NCBI RefSeq assembly: GCF_014696875.1
Contig: NZ_JACJQV010000156.1
Span: forward strand, 1-64,000
Direction of reading: 5' to 3'
Length of the DNA stretch: 64,000 bases
Source: Microcystis wesenbergii FACHB-1317
Lineage (GTDB): Bacteria > Cyanobacteriota > Cyanobacteriia > Cyanobacteriales > Microcystaceae
Part shown: positions 54,925 through 64,000 of the stretch, piece by piece
How the letters are laid out: every line of letters starts with the position of its first letter
Position numbering within the stretch: the stretch's first letter is position 1
The notes under the pieces: model-generated
The model's input: the letters and a program-made list of their open reading frames with translations, nothing else
Told to the model about the DNA's origin: nothing
Databases searched by the model: none
Translations under genes and position numbers: made by a program

Positions 54925-56226
54925 TTGGTTAGCACATCTTCGTATCAAACAACAAAATCGAAAGAAATCTTTACAGCCGCTCAAAAATTAATGCCGGGGG
55001 GTGTAAGTTCCCCCGTGCGGGCCTTTAAATCCGTCGGTGGTCAACCCATCGTTTTTGAAAGCGTCAAAGGGGCCTATATTCGCGACGTGGACGGTAACGA
55101 ATACATCGACTATGTGGGAACTTGGGGGCCGGCTATCTGTGGTCATGCCCATCCCGAAGTGATTGCCGCCCTACACGAGGCCCTAGATAAAGGGACCAGT
55201 TTCGGCGCTCCCTGTGTTCAGGAAAATATTCTCGCTGAAATGGTGATTGATGCCGTTCCCAGCATTGAAATGGTGCGTTTTGTCAATTCCGGCACCGAAG
55301 CCTGTATGTCCGTCCTGCGCTTAATGCGGGCTTTTACCGGCCGGGATAAAATCATCAAATTCGAGGGCTGTTACCACGGTCATGCCGATATGTTCCTGGT
55401 TAAAGCTGGCTCTGGTGTAGCTACCCTGGGCCTACCCGACTCGCCGGGGGTTCCCAAAACCACCACTAACAACACTTTAACCGCCCCCTACAATGACCTG
55501 GAAGCGGTAAAAGCCCTCTTTGTCGAAAATCCCGACTCGATCGCTGGGGTGATTTTAGAGCCAGTGGTGGGTAATGCCGGCTTTATCGTGCCGGATGCCG
55601 GCTTTTTAGAAGGATTGCGGGAATTAACCAAGGAATACGGAGCCCTGTTAATGTTTGATGAGGTAATGACCGGATTTCGCATCGCCTACGGTGGCGCCCA
55701 GGAAAAATTCGGCATCACCCCCGATTTAACCACCCTCGGCAAAGTTATCGGCGGTGGGCTGCCAGTGGGGGCCTACGGCGGTCGGGCCGATATTATGGCG
55801 ATGGTGGCTCCGGCCGGCCCGATGTACCAAGCGGGAACCTTATCCGGCAACCCTTTGGCCATGACGGCGGGAATTAAAACCCTCGAGTTACTCCAGCGCC
55901 CCGGCACCTACCAATATCTCGATAAAGTGACCAAATCCTTAACTGAAGGGCTGCTGAAAGTGGCTAGAGATGCTGGTCATAGCGTTTCTGGAGGTTATAT
56001 TAGTGCCATGTTCGGAATGTTTTTCACTGGCAACCCCGTGCATAACTATGAAGATGCCAAAAAGGCCGATGTGGCTAAATTCGGTCGTTTTCACAGAGGA
56101 ATGTTGGAAAGATGCGTTTATCTAGCTCCTTCCCAGTTTGAAGCTGGTTTTACTTCCTTAGCTCACACAGAGGCCGATATCGAACGGACTTTGGCCGCCG
56201 CTAAAGAGGTTTTAGAAGGTTTATAG
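54925..56226 (+). CDS. hemL: Glutamate-1-semialdehyde 2,1-aminomutase
   Basis: The 433-residue PLP enzyme makes 5-aminolevulinate, the tetrapyrrole precursor for chlorophyll, heme and phycobilins. Motifs include [64 protein letters not shown] and the lysine region [18 protein letters not shown]. The start is TTG at 54925 with AAGGAG 7-8 bp upstream; no in-frame ATG lies close to the conserved N-terminus, and homologues start with the same VxxT-type residues. Confidence 0.95.
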   Translation: MVSTSSYQTTKSKEIFTAAQKLMPGGVSSPVRAFKSVGGQPIVFESVKGAYIRDVDGNEYIDYVGTWGPAICGHAHPEVIAALHEALDKGTSFGAPCVQENILAEMVIDAVPSIEMVRFVNSGTEACMSVLRLMRAFTGRDKIIKFEGCYHGHADMFLVKAGSGVATLGLPDSPGVPKTTTNNTLTAPYNDLEAVKALFVENPDSIAGVILEPVVGNAGFIVPDAGFLEGLRELTKEYGALLMFDEVMTGFRIAYGGAQEKFGITPDLTTLGKVIGGGLPVGAYGGRADIMAMVAPAGPMYQAGTLSGNPLAMTAGIKTLELLQRPGTYQYLDKVTKSLTEGLLKVARDAGHSVSGGYISAMFGMFFTGNPVHNYEDAKKADVAKFGRFHRGMLERCVYLAPSQFEAGFTSLAHTEADIERTLAAAKEVLEGL

Positions 56227-56252
56227 TCAATGCTGCCAGGTTTTTAGATTTA

Positions 56253-56264
56253 TTCAGCAAACCC
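56253..56264. repeat. Solitary MITE family A end
   Basis: TTCAGCAAACCC matches the right terminal repeat of the family A elements with one change. The partner end is not found within 300 bp, so this is a remnant in the hemL-pnp spacer. Confidence 0.5.
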
Positions 56265-56282
56265 TACTAAGGCGATTTCAGG

Positions 56283-56319
56283 GATCAAACAAAAACCCTC
56301 GATCGAGCGATCGAGGGTT
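56283..56319 (-). terminator. Rho-independent terminator of pnp
   Basis: On the reverse strand AACCCTCGATCG and CGATCGAGGGTT form a 12-bp stem (56294-56319) with a 2-nt loop, followed by TTTTTGTTTG. It begins about 20 bp past the pnp stop. No comparable T run follows on the forward strand, so it serves pnp rather than hemL. Confidence 0.85.
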
Positions 56320-56340
56320 AACCATGAACAGAAAATTTAC

Positions 56341-58494
56341 CTAGACTACAGTAGCAGCCTTACGGGCAGCGGCGGCCTCGTCGGGATGAATACCGAGACG
56401 GGTGAGATTGAGACGACCTTTACTATCGATCTCCCGTACCTTGACTAACACCTCATCCCCCACGGCCACTTCATCCTCCACCTTACCGACGCGTCCCTCG
56501 GCCAATTGGGAAATATGGATCATTCCCTCTTTCCCCGGCAAAACTTCCACAAAAGCGCCGATTTGGATAATGCGAGTCACGCGACCGAGATAAACCTCAC
56601 CCTCATTGAGTTTGCGGGTCATATTGTAGATCAGTCGTTTAGCTTTTTCGGCCTGTTCCCCATCGGTAGAGGAAATGGTGACAGTACCATCGTCATCGAT
56701 ATCGATTTTCGTGCCGGTCTGTTCAGTAATCCCTTTAACCGTCTTACCACCCGGCCCGATGACTAACCCGATCAGATCTGGATCGATCTTGATCGTCAAT
56801 AACCGGGGTGCGTGGGGAGATAATTCTGTGCGGGGTTTTTCTAGGGTCGCTAACATCTTCTCTAGGATATGTTTGCGGGCCGGTAAAGCTTGTTCGATCG
56901 CCTTGGCCACCACTTCCATGGTTAAACCGGGGATTTTCATATCCATCTGGAGAGCGGTGATGCCAGAATCAGTACCAGCCACCTTAAAGTCCATATCTCC
57001 CAGAAAATCCTCGATACCTTGGATATCGGTCAAAATCCGCACTTCTTCCCCTTCTTTAATTAAACCCATGGCCGCACCGCTAACGGGTTTTTTCAGGGGA
57101 ACACCGGCATCCATCAGCGCCAGGGTAGAACCGCACACGGAACCCATGGAGGTGGAACCATTAGAAGAGAGGACTTCCGACACCACCCGCAGCACATAGG
57201 GAAATTCCTCCTGGGGGGGAAGGACAGGTACGATCGCCCTTTCCGCTAAAGCACCGTGACCGATTTCTCGACGGCCGGGAGAACGCATGGGACGGGTTTC
57301 ACCGACGGAAAAGGGTGGGAAATTGTAGTGATGAAGATAGCGTTTTTCGTCTTCGGGATGGAGATCGTCGCCCAAATCCTGAGCATCACCGGGGGTGCCA
57401 AGGGTGGCGATCGAAAGCACCTGGGTTAAACCGCGATTAAACAAACCGCTACCGTGAACCCGACGGGGTAAAACTCCCACCCGGCAAGAAATCGGCCGTA
57501 CTTCGTCCAGTTGGCGACCATCAACCCGCACCCCATCCTCGATAATTTGGGCGCGCATCAGTTTTTTGGTCAGATCCTTAAAGAGATTACCGATTAACTT
57601 CGGCTCTTCCAGCGTTGGAGCTTTTAAGGGATCTTCATCGGGGAGAGCGGTTATAGTTTCCTTGATCCGATTTTCGATCGCATCTAATTTCTCATCCCGT
57701 TCGGTTTTGCTGAGGGTAAACTGACAGAGAATCTGTTTAATTTCCTCTTTAGCTTGTTCTCTCAGGAAATTCTGCACGGTTTCGTTTACTGCCGGCGCTT
57801 CTCGGGTCACTAGGGCAATACCCAACTGATCGATCAATTCCCGTTGAGCGGTGATCAGGTCGCGGACCGCTTCATAACCAAAATCGATCGCCTCAATAAT
57901 ATCCCGTTCCGGTAACTGATTAGCTCCCGCTTCGATCATCACCACCCCTTCGGGACTACCGGCCACCACTAGATCTAATTCTCCGTTATGGATTTCCTTG
58001 TAGGTGGGATTGATGATAAATTCATCCCCTAATAAACCGACGCGCACCGCCGCCATCGGTCCTTGGAAGGGAATCCCTGCCAACAAAACCGCCACAGAAG
58101 CCCCGGTAACGGCCAAAACATCCGGGGGGACTTCCTCATCCATCGAGAGGGTCGTAGCGACCACCTGAATATCATCCCGTAGCCAACTGGGGAATAGAGG
58201 CCGCAGGGGGCGATCGATCAAACGACCGGTCAGAATTGCTTTTTCCGGGGGACGACCTTCACGACGCAAAAATCCTCCCGGGATGCGCCCGGCGGCGTAT
58301 AATCTTTCTTCGTAATCAACGGTCAAGGGCAGGAAATCTACTCCTTCTCTGGCTTTGGCTGTGGTTGCTGTCACTAAAACCGCCGTTTCTCCCGATTGGA
58401 TCAGAACACTACCGCCAGCTTGGGGGGCTAAAAGCCCTATTTTTAGTCGAATATCCCTGCCATCAAAGGATATTGACTTGTCAAACTCTTCCAT
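56341..58494 (-). CDS. pnp: Polynucleotide phosphorylase
   Basis: This 717-residue exoribonuclease degrades RNA phosphorolytically from the 3' end. Two RNase PH-like domains (about 5-220 and 310-540), a KH domain ([15 protein letters not shown], about 565) and an S1 domain ([21 protein letters not shown], about 630) are in the usual order. The active-site region of the second PH domain includes [25 protein letters not shown] lies 11-12 bp before the ATG. A hairpin terminator follows. Confidence 0.96.
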   Translation of the reverse strand: MEEFDKSISFDGRDIRLKIGLLAPQAGGSVLIQSGETAVLVTATTAKAREGVDFLPLTVDYEERLYAAGRIPGGFLRREGRPPEKAILTGRLIDRPLRPLFPSWLRDDIQVVATTLSMDEEVPPDVLAVTGASVAVLLAGIPFQGPMAAVRVGLLGDEFIINPTYKEIHNGELDLVVAGSPEGVVMIEAGANQLPERDIIEAIDFGYEAVRDLITAQRELIDQLGIALVTREAPAVNETVQNFLREQAKEEIKQILCQFTLSKTERDEKLDAIENRIKETITALPDEDPLKAPTLEEPKLIGNLFKDLTKKLMRAQIIEDGVRVDGRQLDEVRPISCRVGVLPRRVHGSGLFNRGLTQVLSIATLGTPGDAQDLGDDLHPEDEKRYLHHYNFPPFSVGETRPMRSPGRREIGHGALAERAIVPVLPPQEEFPYVLRVVSEVLSSNGSTSMGSVCGSTLALMDAGVPLKKPVSGAAMGLIKEGEEVRILTDIQGIEDFLGDMDFKVAGTDSGITALQMDMKIPGLTMEVVAKAIEQALPARKHILEKMLATLEKPRTELSPHAPRLLTIKIDPDLIGLVIGPGGKTVKGITEQTGTKIDIDDDGTVTISSTDGEQAEKAKRLIYNMTRKLNEGEVYLGRVTRIIQIGAFVEVLPGKEGMIHISQLAEGRVGKVEDEVAVGDEVLVKVREIDSKGRLNLTRLGIHPDEAAAARKAATVV

Positions 58495-58580
58495 GTAAAG
58501 CTATATTCCTTTCTTTCACTTTTCTCTGTGCTGTGGCAATCCTAGCATTTTTTGTCCCCCTTTCCGACAGGTTTAGTATT

Positions 58581-58702
58581 CAGTGATCAGTTATCAGTTA
58601 TCAGTGATCAGTTATCAGTTATCAGTGATCAGTTATCAGTGATCAGTTATCAGTGATCAGTTATCAGTGATCAGTTATCAGTGATCAGTTATCGGTTATC
58701 AG
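58581..58702. repeat. CAGTGATCAGTTAT 14-bp repeat block
   Basis: Alternating heptamers CAGTGAT and CAGTTAT form about eight 14-bp units. TGATCA within each unit is palindromic. The block occupies the spacer upstream of pnp and prfA, which diverge here. An open frame running through the end of it is made of repeat sequence and is not a gene. Confidence 0.9.
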
Positions 58703-58803
58703 CTTTTTTCTCCCTGCTCCCATCTCCCATCTCCCCCGCGACGCGCACGAAGTGGTCTCCCTACTACCCCACTACCCAACTACCCAACTACCCCACTACC
58801 CCA

Positions 58804-58953
58804 CTGATAACTGGTTACTGCTCACTGATAACTGAAAATACTCCCCACTACCCCACTGATAACTGGTTACTGCTCACTGATAACTGAAAATACTCCCCAC
58901 TACCCCACTGATAACTGCTTACTGGTCACTGATAACTGAAAATACTCCCCACT
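58804..58953. repeat. Three tandem 52-bp repeats
   Basis: A 52-bp unit beginning CTGATAACTGGTTACTGCTC and ending CCCCACTACCCCA is present three times head to tail from 58804, 58856 and 58908. The third has two changes (GCTTACTGGTC) and a different end. The unit combines the CTGATAA and CCCCACT heptamer types found elsewhere in the window. Confidence 0.9.
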
Positions 58954-59271
58954 TCCCTGCTTTTAAACAGGATTTAACATTACTTGCTCAAACGAGCCAA
59001 AAAATGATAGTTTCAGATATAGGAATAATCTGGTTAAGAAAAAAAATGTCTTCCCTTGCCGCTTGCTGGCCCAAAAATATTTCTAAGTATTAGCAAAACT
59101 GACTGACTGTCAGCAGTTGAGCGGGATTTTTCCTAGCTCGAAGAACTCCAGACAAAGAAAATTAAGACAATTAAAAGGATTGCGTCTCTATTATCTCTCA
59201 GACGCTTCTAATCCAAAGAATTTGCGGGTTATCTTCAAATTAACCCCGTTTAACCCTATTTATTATCGATC
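58954..59271. other. Spacer upstream of prfA, no gene seen
   Basis: The stretch after the 52-bp repeats is ordinary AT-rich spacer with no hairpin or reading frame that I can support. It should carry the prfA promoter. Confidence 0.35.
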
Positions 59272-60372
59272 ATGGCTGAAAGTTATTTACTAGACAAACT
59301 GCAATCTGTAGAACAGACCTACAAAGAATTAACCCGTCGTCTAGCGGATCCCGATGTCACCAGTAATCCGGGTGAATTGCATCGTCTGGCCAAATCCCGC
59401 GCTTCCCTAGAGGAAACGGTCAACACCTACGAAATTTGGCAAAAAAGTCAAGAGGATTTAATCGGTGCGAAACAAATCTTCAAAGAATCCGCCAGCGATC
59501 CCGAATTAAGGGAAATGGCCGCCCTAGAAGTGGCAGAATTAGAGGCAAAAATCGCCACTTTGGAAGACCAATTAACCATTCTGCTGCTGCCCCGGGATCC
59601 CCTCGATGAAAAGAATATCATGCTGGAAATTCGCGCCGGGACCGGAGGTGATGAGGCCAGTATTTGGGCGGGGGATTTAGTTCGCTTGTACTCAAAATAT
59701 GCCGAAACTCAAAACTGGAAAGTTAGCCTTTTGAGTGAATCTCCGGCGGATATGGGAGGATTTAAAGAGGCAATTTTAGAGATTAAAGGCGATAACGTCT
59801 ATAGTAAGCTGAAATTTGAGGCGGGAGTCCATCGGGTGCAGCGGGTTCCTCTGACGGAAGCAAGTGGTCGCGTCCACACTTCCACCGCTACCGTGGCGAT
59901 TATGCCGGAAGTGGACGATGTGGAAGTGCATATCGATCCCAAGGATATTGAGTTAACCACGGCTAGATCCGGGGGTGCAGGCGGTCAAAATGTCAATAAA
60001 GTGGAAACTGCGGTCGATTTAATCCATAAACCCACGGGAATCCGGGTTTTCTGCACCGAGGAGCGATCGCAATTGCAAAACCGGGAACGAGCTATGCAGA
60101 TTCTCCGGGCGAAACTGTACGATATGAAGTTACAGGAACAACAGGAAGCGGTCAGTTCCATGCGACGCTCTCAGGTGGGAACCGGTTCCCGTTCGGAAAA
60201 AATTCGCACCTATAACTATAAGGATAATCGTCTCACCGATCATCGCTTAAATCAGAATTTTTCCCTCGATCGCATTTTAGACGGCGACATCGAAGGGGTG
60301 ATTCAATCCTGTATCGCCAAGGATCAACAGGGAAAACTGGCAGAATTAGCCGCTGCCCAAGAGACAGCTTAA
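59272..60372 (+). CDS. prfA: Peptide chain release factor 1
   Basis: The 366-residue factor releases peptides at UAA and UAG codons. The catalytic GGQ is in [18 protein letters not shown] (about 235). The codon-recognition tripeptide is PLT in [16 protein letters not shown], which fits the PxT of RF1 and excludes RF2 (SPF). The [10 protein letters not shown] segment is also conserved. Length is standard. Confidence 0.95.
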   Translation: MAESYLLDKLQSVEQTYKELTRRLADPDVTSNPGELHRLAKSRASLEETVNTYEIWQKSQEDLIGAKQIFKESASDPELREMAALEVAELEAKIATLEDQLTILLLPRDPLDEKNIMLEIRAGTGGDEASIWAGDLVRLYSKYAETQNWKVSLLSESPADMGGFKEAILEIKGDNVYSKLKFEAGVHRVQRVPLTEASGRVHTSTATVAIMPEVDDVEVHIDPKDIELTTARSGGAGGQNVNKVETAVDLIHKPTGIRVFCTEERSQLQNRERAMQILRAKLYDMKLQEQQEAVSSMRRSQVGTGSRSEKIRTYNYKDNRLTDHRLNQNFSLDRILDGDIEGVIQSCIAKDQQGKLAELAAAQETA

Positions 60373-60577
60373 TCAGTGATCAGTGATCAGTTACCAGTGA
60401 TCAGATTTTAGTTTTTAGTGAATAGTATTAAGTGGCAAGTTCAGAGCTTTCTTTTCACTGATTAATGTTTACTGGTTACTGTTCACAACAAAAAGCTCCC
60501 CCACTCCCTGCACTTTCCCCACCGGTGGGTGAGTGCGGGTGGGGACTGATGCCGGTTAGTTCAACTCACAACCAATT
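60373..60577. repeat. Heptamer-type repeat and spacer between prfA and tal
   Basis: CAGTGATCAGTGATCAGTTACCAGTGATCAG-like units follow the prfA stop, then a 50-bp core with AGAGCTTTCTTTTCACTG and a short run of ACTGGTTACTGTT units, the same bipartite layout as at 45833-45957. A GC-rich CCCCACCGGTGGG stretch near 60520 might be a terminator but lacks a T run. Confidence 0.55.
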
Positions 60578-61753
60578 CTAAGCTTCCACTAAACGAAAAG
60601 CTGCACCTAAACCGACAGCGATCTCATCGGGAGAAATTTTCCCATCATGGTTAATATCGATCGCATCGAATACCGCATCGGTTCCCGCCCATTCTTCCCG
60701 GGTGATGAAACCATCCCCATCATGATCATAGACTCGGAAAATATCTTCGGCGGCGTGTTCTAGGGTTGACTGACCTTCCAACTGGGTTAAACGTTGAATC
60801 AGCAATTGTTCCAATAATTCCAAAGCTTTGGTAAAACCTTGAATACCTTCCGTTAGTTTTTCGGAAGCCATGGCATCTTCGGCGTGCATTTTCTCAAAAG
60901 TCGCTTGATCCATGGCAATTTTGAGAATATCAAGGGTTGCGGCCTGGTCTGGATCGAGCTTACGGGGTAAATCGGCTTCTGTCTCTTGCAATTGTTCGAG
61001 CAGTTTCGGAGAAATGGTTAAAAGATCACAACCGGCTAACTCGCAAATTTCACCGATATTGCGGAAACTTGCCCCCATAACTTCGGTTTTATAACCAAAC
61101 TTTTTATAGTAGTTATAGATCTGGGTAACGGATTGGACTCCGGGATCTTCAGCACCAACGTAGTCTTTACCAGTTTCTTTTTTATACCAATCGAGAATCC
61201 GACCGACAAAGGGAGAAATTAAGGTTACTCCCGCTTCCGCACAGGCGATCGCCTGATGAAAACCGAATAATAGGGTTAAATTACAGTGAATTCCCTCTTT
61301 TTCGAGGACTTCTGCGGCTTTAATCCCTTCCCACGTCGAGGCAATTTTAATTAAGACTCTTTCTCTAGAGATACCCGCTTGTTCATACTGGGAAATGAGA
61401 TAACGGGCCTTGTCGATGGTAGCTTGGGTATCGTAGGAAAGACGAGCATCCACTTCGGTGGAGACGCGGCCGGGGACGATTTGCAGGATTTGCAGACCAA
61501 AACCGATCGCTAGGCGATCGAAAGCTAATTTGGCCACATCTTCTGGGGTGGCCTGCTTTCCCAATTCTTTTCTGGCCGCTTGCAGGGTTTGATCGACAAT
61601 CGGCCGATATGGGGGCATTTGGGCCGCGGCCGTGATCAGGGAGGGGTTAGTGGTGGTATCCTGGGGTGTAAAAGCTTCGATCGCTTGGATATCGCCGGTA
61701 TCGGCAACAACCACTGTAAATTCGCGTAATTGTTCTAGTAGGGTTTTAGCCAT
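60578..61753 (-). CDS. tal: Transaldolase with C-terminal EF-hand pair
   Basis: The first 325 residues are a TalB-type transaldolase, which transfers dihydroxyacetone units in the pentose phosphate pathway. Key regions are [16 protein letters not shown], the Schiff-base lysine in [16 protein letters not shown], and [20 protein letters not shown]. The C-terminal 60 residues contain two EF-hand loops, [12 protein letters not shown] (about 342-353) and [12 protein letters not shown] (about 367-378), both with the calcium-coordinating acidic positions filled. Calcium control is inferred from the fusion. Upstream AGAAG lies close to the ATG. Confidence 0.92.
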   Translation of the reverse strand: MAKTLLEQLREFTVVVADTGDIQAIEAFTPQDTTTNPSLITAAAQMPPYRPIVDQTLQAARKELGKQATPEDVAKLAFDRLAIGFGLQILQIVPGRVSTEVDARLSYDTQATIDKARYLISQYEQAGISRERVLIKIASTWEGIKAAEVLEKEGIHCNLTLLFGFHQAIACAEAGVTLISPFVGRILDWYKKETGKDYVGAEDPGVQSVTQIYNYYKKFGYKTEVMGASFRNIGEICELAGCDLLTISPKLLEQLQETEADLPRKLDPDQAATLDILKIAMDQATFEKMHAEDAMASEKLTEGIQGFTKALELLEQLLIQRLTQLEGQSTLEHAAEDIFRVYDHDGDGFITREEWAGTDAVFDAIDINHDGKISPDEIAVGLGAAFRLVEA

Positions 61754-61962
61754 AACTTCTCCAGATGCGTGTTAACGCAAGACTTTATCTGGATCTTAGC
61801 GATTCGATCGAGAGGAAGGGGAAAATTCCCGATTGATTTAATTCCCAAGCACAGACCTGGCCAAAGTAAGGATGAGCCGGGGAATCTTTTAGCCACTCCT
61901 TGCCCAAAGTCCTTTATTTGTGATAGTATTAGTGATTGTGTCGATTTAATAAAACGGAGTTT

Positions 61963-62166
61963 ATGCCCAAGCTAAAAACGCGAAAGGCGGCGGCCAAACG
62001 ATTCGAGGCCACGGGAAGCGGCAAAAAAATCAAACGTCGCAAAGCCTTCAAAAATCATCTACTCGATCATAAAAGTGCCGAACGCAAGCGCCGTCGTTTG
62101 TCCCAGATTACCCTAGTGGACGAGCGCGACGAGAAGGAAGTGCGCTTAATGTTGCCCTATTTGTAA
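61963..62166 (+). CDS. rpmI: 50S ribosomal protein L35
   Basis: The 67-residue basic protein starts [20 protein letters not shown] and ends in the conserved basic region and VRLMLPYL. It lies in the large subunit close to L15. I start at ATG 61963, with ACGGAG just upstream; an upstream in-frame start would add 9 residues. It precedes rplT by 31 bp. infC, which often precedes this pair elsewhere, is not here. Confidence 0.95.
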   Translation: MPKLKTRKAAAKRFEATGSGKKIKRRKAFKNHLLDHKSAERKRRRLSQITLVDERDEKEVRLMLPYL

Positions 62167-62197
62167 ATTTTCCAGAAAAATCGTCTAAAGGATTATC

Positions 62198-62545
62198 ATG
62201 TCTAGAGTAAAACGGGGGAATGTCGCCCGCAAGCGACGCAAAAAAATTCTCAAATTAGCCAAAGGTTTTCGCGGTTCTCACTCGCGCTTATTCCGTACAG
62301 CTAACCAACAGGTAATGAAGGCCTTGCGGAATGCCTATAGAGACCGTCGCAAACGTAAACGCGATTTTCGTCGTCTTTGGATTACCCGCATTAATGCCGC
62401 TGCTCGTCAACAGGGCATCAGTTACAGCCAACTGACCGGACAATTAAAGAAAGCTAATATCCTCCTCAATCGGAAAATGTTGGCCCAATTAGCCGTCCTC
62501 GATCCCGTCGCTTTTGCTAAAGTGGTAGAAACAGCCAAAGGATAA
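62198..62545 (+). CDS. rplT: 50S ribosomal protein L20
   Basis: The 115-residue protein is rich in basic residues at the N-terminus ([20 protein letters not shown]), which in the family threads into 23S rRNA and is needed for early assembly. The globular part includes [20 protein letters not shown]. Its order after rpmI is conserved among bacteria. The next gene, phoH, begins 13 bp later. Confidence 0.95.
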   Translation: MSRVKRGNVARKRRKKILKLAKGFRGSHSRLFRTANQQVMKALRNAYRDRRKRKRDFRRLWITRINAAARQQGISYSQLTGQLKKANILLNRKMLAQLAVLDPVAFAKVVETAKG

Positions 62546-62558
62546 TTTAGCCCCAAGC

Positions 62559-63515
62559 ATGACGGAAACTTGGCAAACGATTCAATTCCCCAGTTCAGAA
62601 AGTGCGATCGCTTTAGCGGGTCATCAAGAAGCTAACCTCAAATTGATAGCCAGGCAAACTGGGGCGAATTTAGTCCTCAGAGGCATGGAATTGCGGATTG
62701 CGGGGCAACCGACCCCGGTGGAGCGTGCCACAGCGATTGTGCGCTCCTTAAGTATTTTATGGCAAGAGGCCAAGTTAATCGCCGAAGCCGATATTATGAC
62801 CGCTATCCATGCCCTCGATACGGGGCGTTCTAGCGAGTATAAAGAACTACAGCAGGATATTTTGGCTCGTACCCGTCGCGGGGAGCTAATTCGGGCAAAA
62901 ACCTTCCGTCAGCGTCAATATATCCAAGCGATTCAAAGTCACGATATCACCTTTTGTATTGGACCGGCTGGCACGGGGAAAACCTTTTTAGCCGCCGTTT
63001 TAGCCGTACAAGCTCTATTAGAAGATAAAGTAGAACGGATTATCCTCACCCGGCCGGCCGTGGAAGCGGGGGAAAAATTAGGCTTTCTCCCGGGGGATTT
63101 ACAGCAAAAAGTCGATCCTTTTTTGCGTCCCCTCTACGATGCTTTATACGAATTTATCGAAGCGGCCAAAATTCCCGACCTGATGGAACGGGGTAAAATC
63201 GAAATCGCTCCCTTAGCTTATATGCGGGGACGAACCCTAGCTAATGCTTTTGTTATCGTTGATGAGGCCCAAAATACCACCCCAGCACAGTTAAAAATGG
63301 TCTTAACTCGCTTGGGATTCGGTTCGCGCATGGTAGTAACTGGAGATGTCACCCAAACCGATTTACCGCAACAACAAGAATCGGGGTTAATTGCCGCTCA
63401 AAAAATCCTAAAATCAGTAGAAGGGATCGCTTTTTGTTACCTATCCCGGGCCGATGTGGTGCGTCATCCCCTAGTACAAAAAATTGTCTCAGCCTACGAA
63501 CAGCAAGAAAAATAA
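62559..63515 (+). CDS. PhoH family ATPase
   Basis: The 318-residue protein has a PhoH-type P-loop domain with Walker A GPAGTGKTFLA (about 139-149), RPAVEAGEKLGFLPG, and Walker B FVIVDEAQNTTPAQ. The short N-terminal region (about 15-80) looks like a KH-type fold with LIARQTGANLVLRG. Such proteins are thought to act on RNA, with the exact role unclear. It lies 13 bp after rplT and 7 bp before cysK, so it is probably cotranscribed with both. Confidence 0.9.
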   Translation: MTETWQTIQFPSSESAIALAGHQEANLKLIARQTGANLVLRGMELRIAGQPTPVERATAIVRSLSILWQEAKLIAEADIMTAIHALDTGRSSEYKELQQDILARTRRGELIRAKTFRQRQYIQAIQSHDITFCIGPAGTGKTFLAAVLAVQALLEDKVERIILTRPAVEAGEKLGFLPGDLQQKVDPFLRPLYDALYEFIEAAKIPDLMERGKIEIAPLAYMRGRTLANAFVIVDEAQNTTPAQLKMVLTRLGFGSRMVVTGDVTQTDLPQQQESGLIAAQKILKSVEGIAFCYLSRADVVRHPLVQKIVSAYEQQEK

Positions 63516-63522
63516 CAGATTA

Positions 63523-64000
63523 TGGATATTAAAAATGGTTTCGTCGATGCGGTGGGTAATACTCCCCTAATTCGTCTCAATAGTTTTAGCGAGGAAACCG
63601 GCTGCGAGATTCTCGGTAAGGCCGAATTTCTTAACCCCGGTGGTTCGGTCAAGGATCGGGCCGCTTTATATATTATCCAAGAAGCGGAAAAAGCTGGGAC
63701 TCTCCAACCGGGGGGAACCGTTGTCGAAGGAACCGCCGGCAATACTGGCATCGGTTTGGCCCATATCTGCAATGCTAAAGGTTATAAATGCCTGATTATC
63801 ATTCCCGATACCCAATCCCAAGAGAAAATCGACCTCTTAAGAACCCTTGGCGCGGAAGTGCGTACTGTTCCCGCCGTTCCCTACCGAGATGCCAATAATT
63901 ACGTTAAATTATCGGGGAGATTGGCCAGGGAGATGGAAAATGCTATCTGGGCCAATCAATTCGATAATCTGGCTAATCGTCGCGCTCACTACGAAACCAC
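63523..64000 (+). CDS. cysK: Cysteine synthase A (O-acetylserine sulfhydrylase), N-terminal part
   Basis: The visible 159 residues start [20 protein letters not shown] and include the Schiff-base lysine in [10 protein letters not shown] and the substrate loop [10 protein letters not shown]. These belong to the PLP-dependent cysteine synthase family, which makes cysteine from O-acetylserine and sulfide. In most such enzymes the loop reads TSGNT; here the serine is an alanine. The gene runs off the right edge of the window. It follows phoH by 7 bp. Confidence 0.88.

Noticed and set aside
56341-58494. Long open frames antisense to pnp
   Set aside because: pnp is complete with all domains and a terminator on its own strand; antisense frames are by-products of its codon use.
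58681-58887. 68-codon open frame in the pnp-prfA spacer
   Set aside because: The product is made of translated tandem repeats only.
58581-58953. Possible CRISPR array
   Set aside because: Repeats are contiguous 7-, 14- and 52-bp tandem units without unique spacers of constant length, and no cas gene is present.

Overview
The window reads as chromosomal DNA of a unicellular cyanobacterium. Direct signs are Psb29/Thf1, the FtsZ-ring protein ZipN/Ftn2, a DesA-type desaturase, glycolate dehydrogenase subunits, a PEP carboxylase of cyanobacterial length, DUF4079 and DUF2808 proteins, and many copies (more than 20 by eye) of the cyanobacterial octamer GCGATCGC (HIP1). The very high load of short inverted-repeat elements and 7-bp tandem repeats in the spacers suggests Microcystis. 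That genus assignment is inference and was not checked by a search.

Left part (1-13.8 kb): the left edge holds the end of an IS607-type element that has cut a PstS-like phosphate-binding protein gene. Then follow rpsN, a NUDIX hydrolase, a cellulose-synthase-like glycosyltransferase, a large prepilin-like protein, a DUF4079 membrane protein and murE. Next come a 1.1-kb spacer made of nested elements, an SpkB-type kinase, desA and a secreted TPR protein. Middle left (13.9-34.9 kb): an ABC ATPase, rsmG, a Ca2+/H+ antiporter, a DUF218 protein, a site-2 protease, a degenerate beta-lactamase-fold protein, thiL, ffh, a SIMPL protein, zipN, pdhA, a cysteine desulfurase, a KGG stress protein, a DUF2808 protein, smpB, psb29, cofH and purM.

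Middle right (35-53.1 kb): a coiled-coil/membrane mini-protein, radC, a class I aminotransferase, glcE-glcF, hom, a LysM/M23 peptidase, the minC-minD-minE cluster with a small overlapping gene, ppc, glyA, an MraY/WecA-type sugar-phosphate transferase, and a tandem array of three more coiled-coil/membrane mini-proteins plus a dead fourth copy. Right part (53.4-64 kb): dnaN, a divergent spacer with three identical DnaA-box-like nonamers (candidate replication origin or DnaA-regulated promoter), hemL, pnp, prfA, an EF-hand-tailed transaldolase, and the run rpmI-rplT-phoH-cysK, the last cut by the window edge.

Most genes are core housekeeping in short operons. Two division modules (ZipN and MinCDE) and a possible origin occur here. 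The unusual content lies in the spacers and in the mosaic coiled-coil gene family. I saw no CRISPR array, tRNA, rRNA, biosynthetic cluster or complete insertion sequence.
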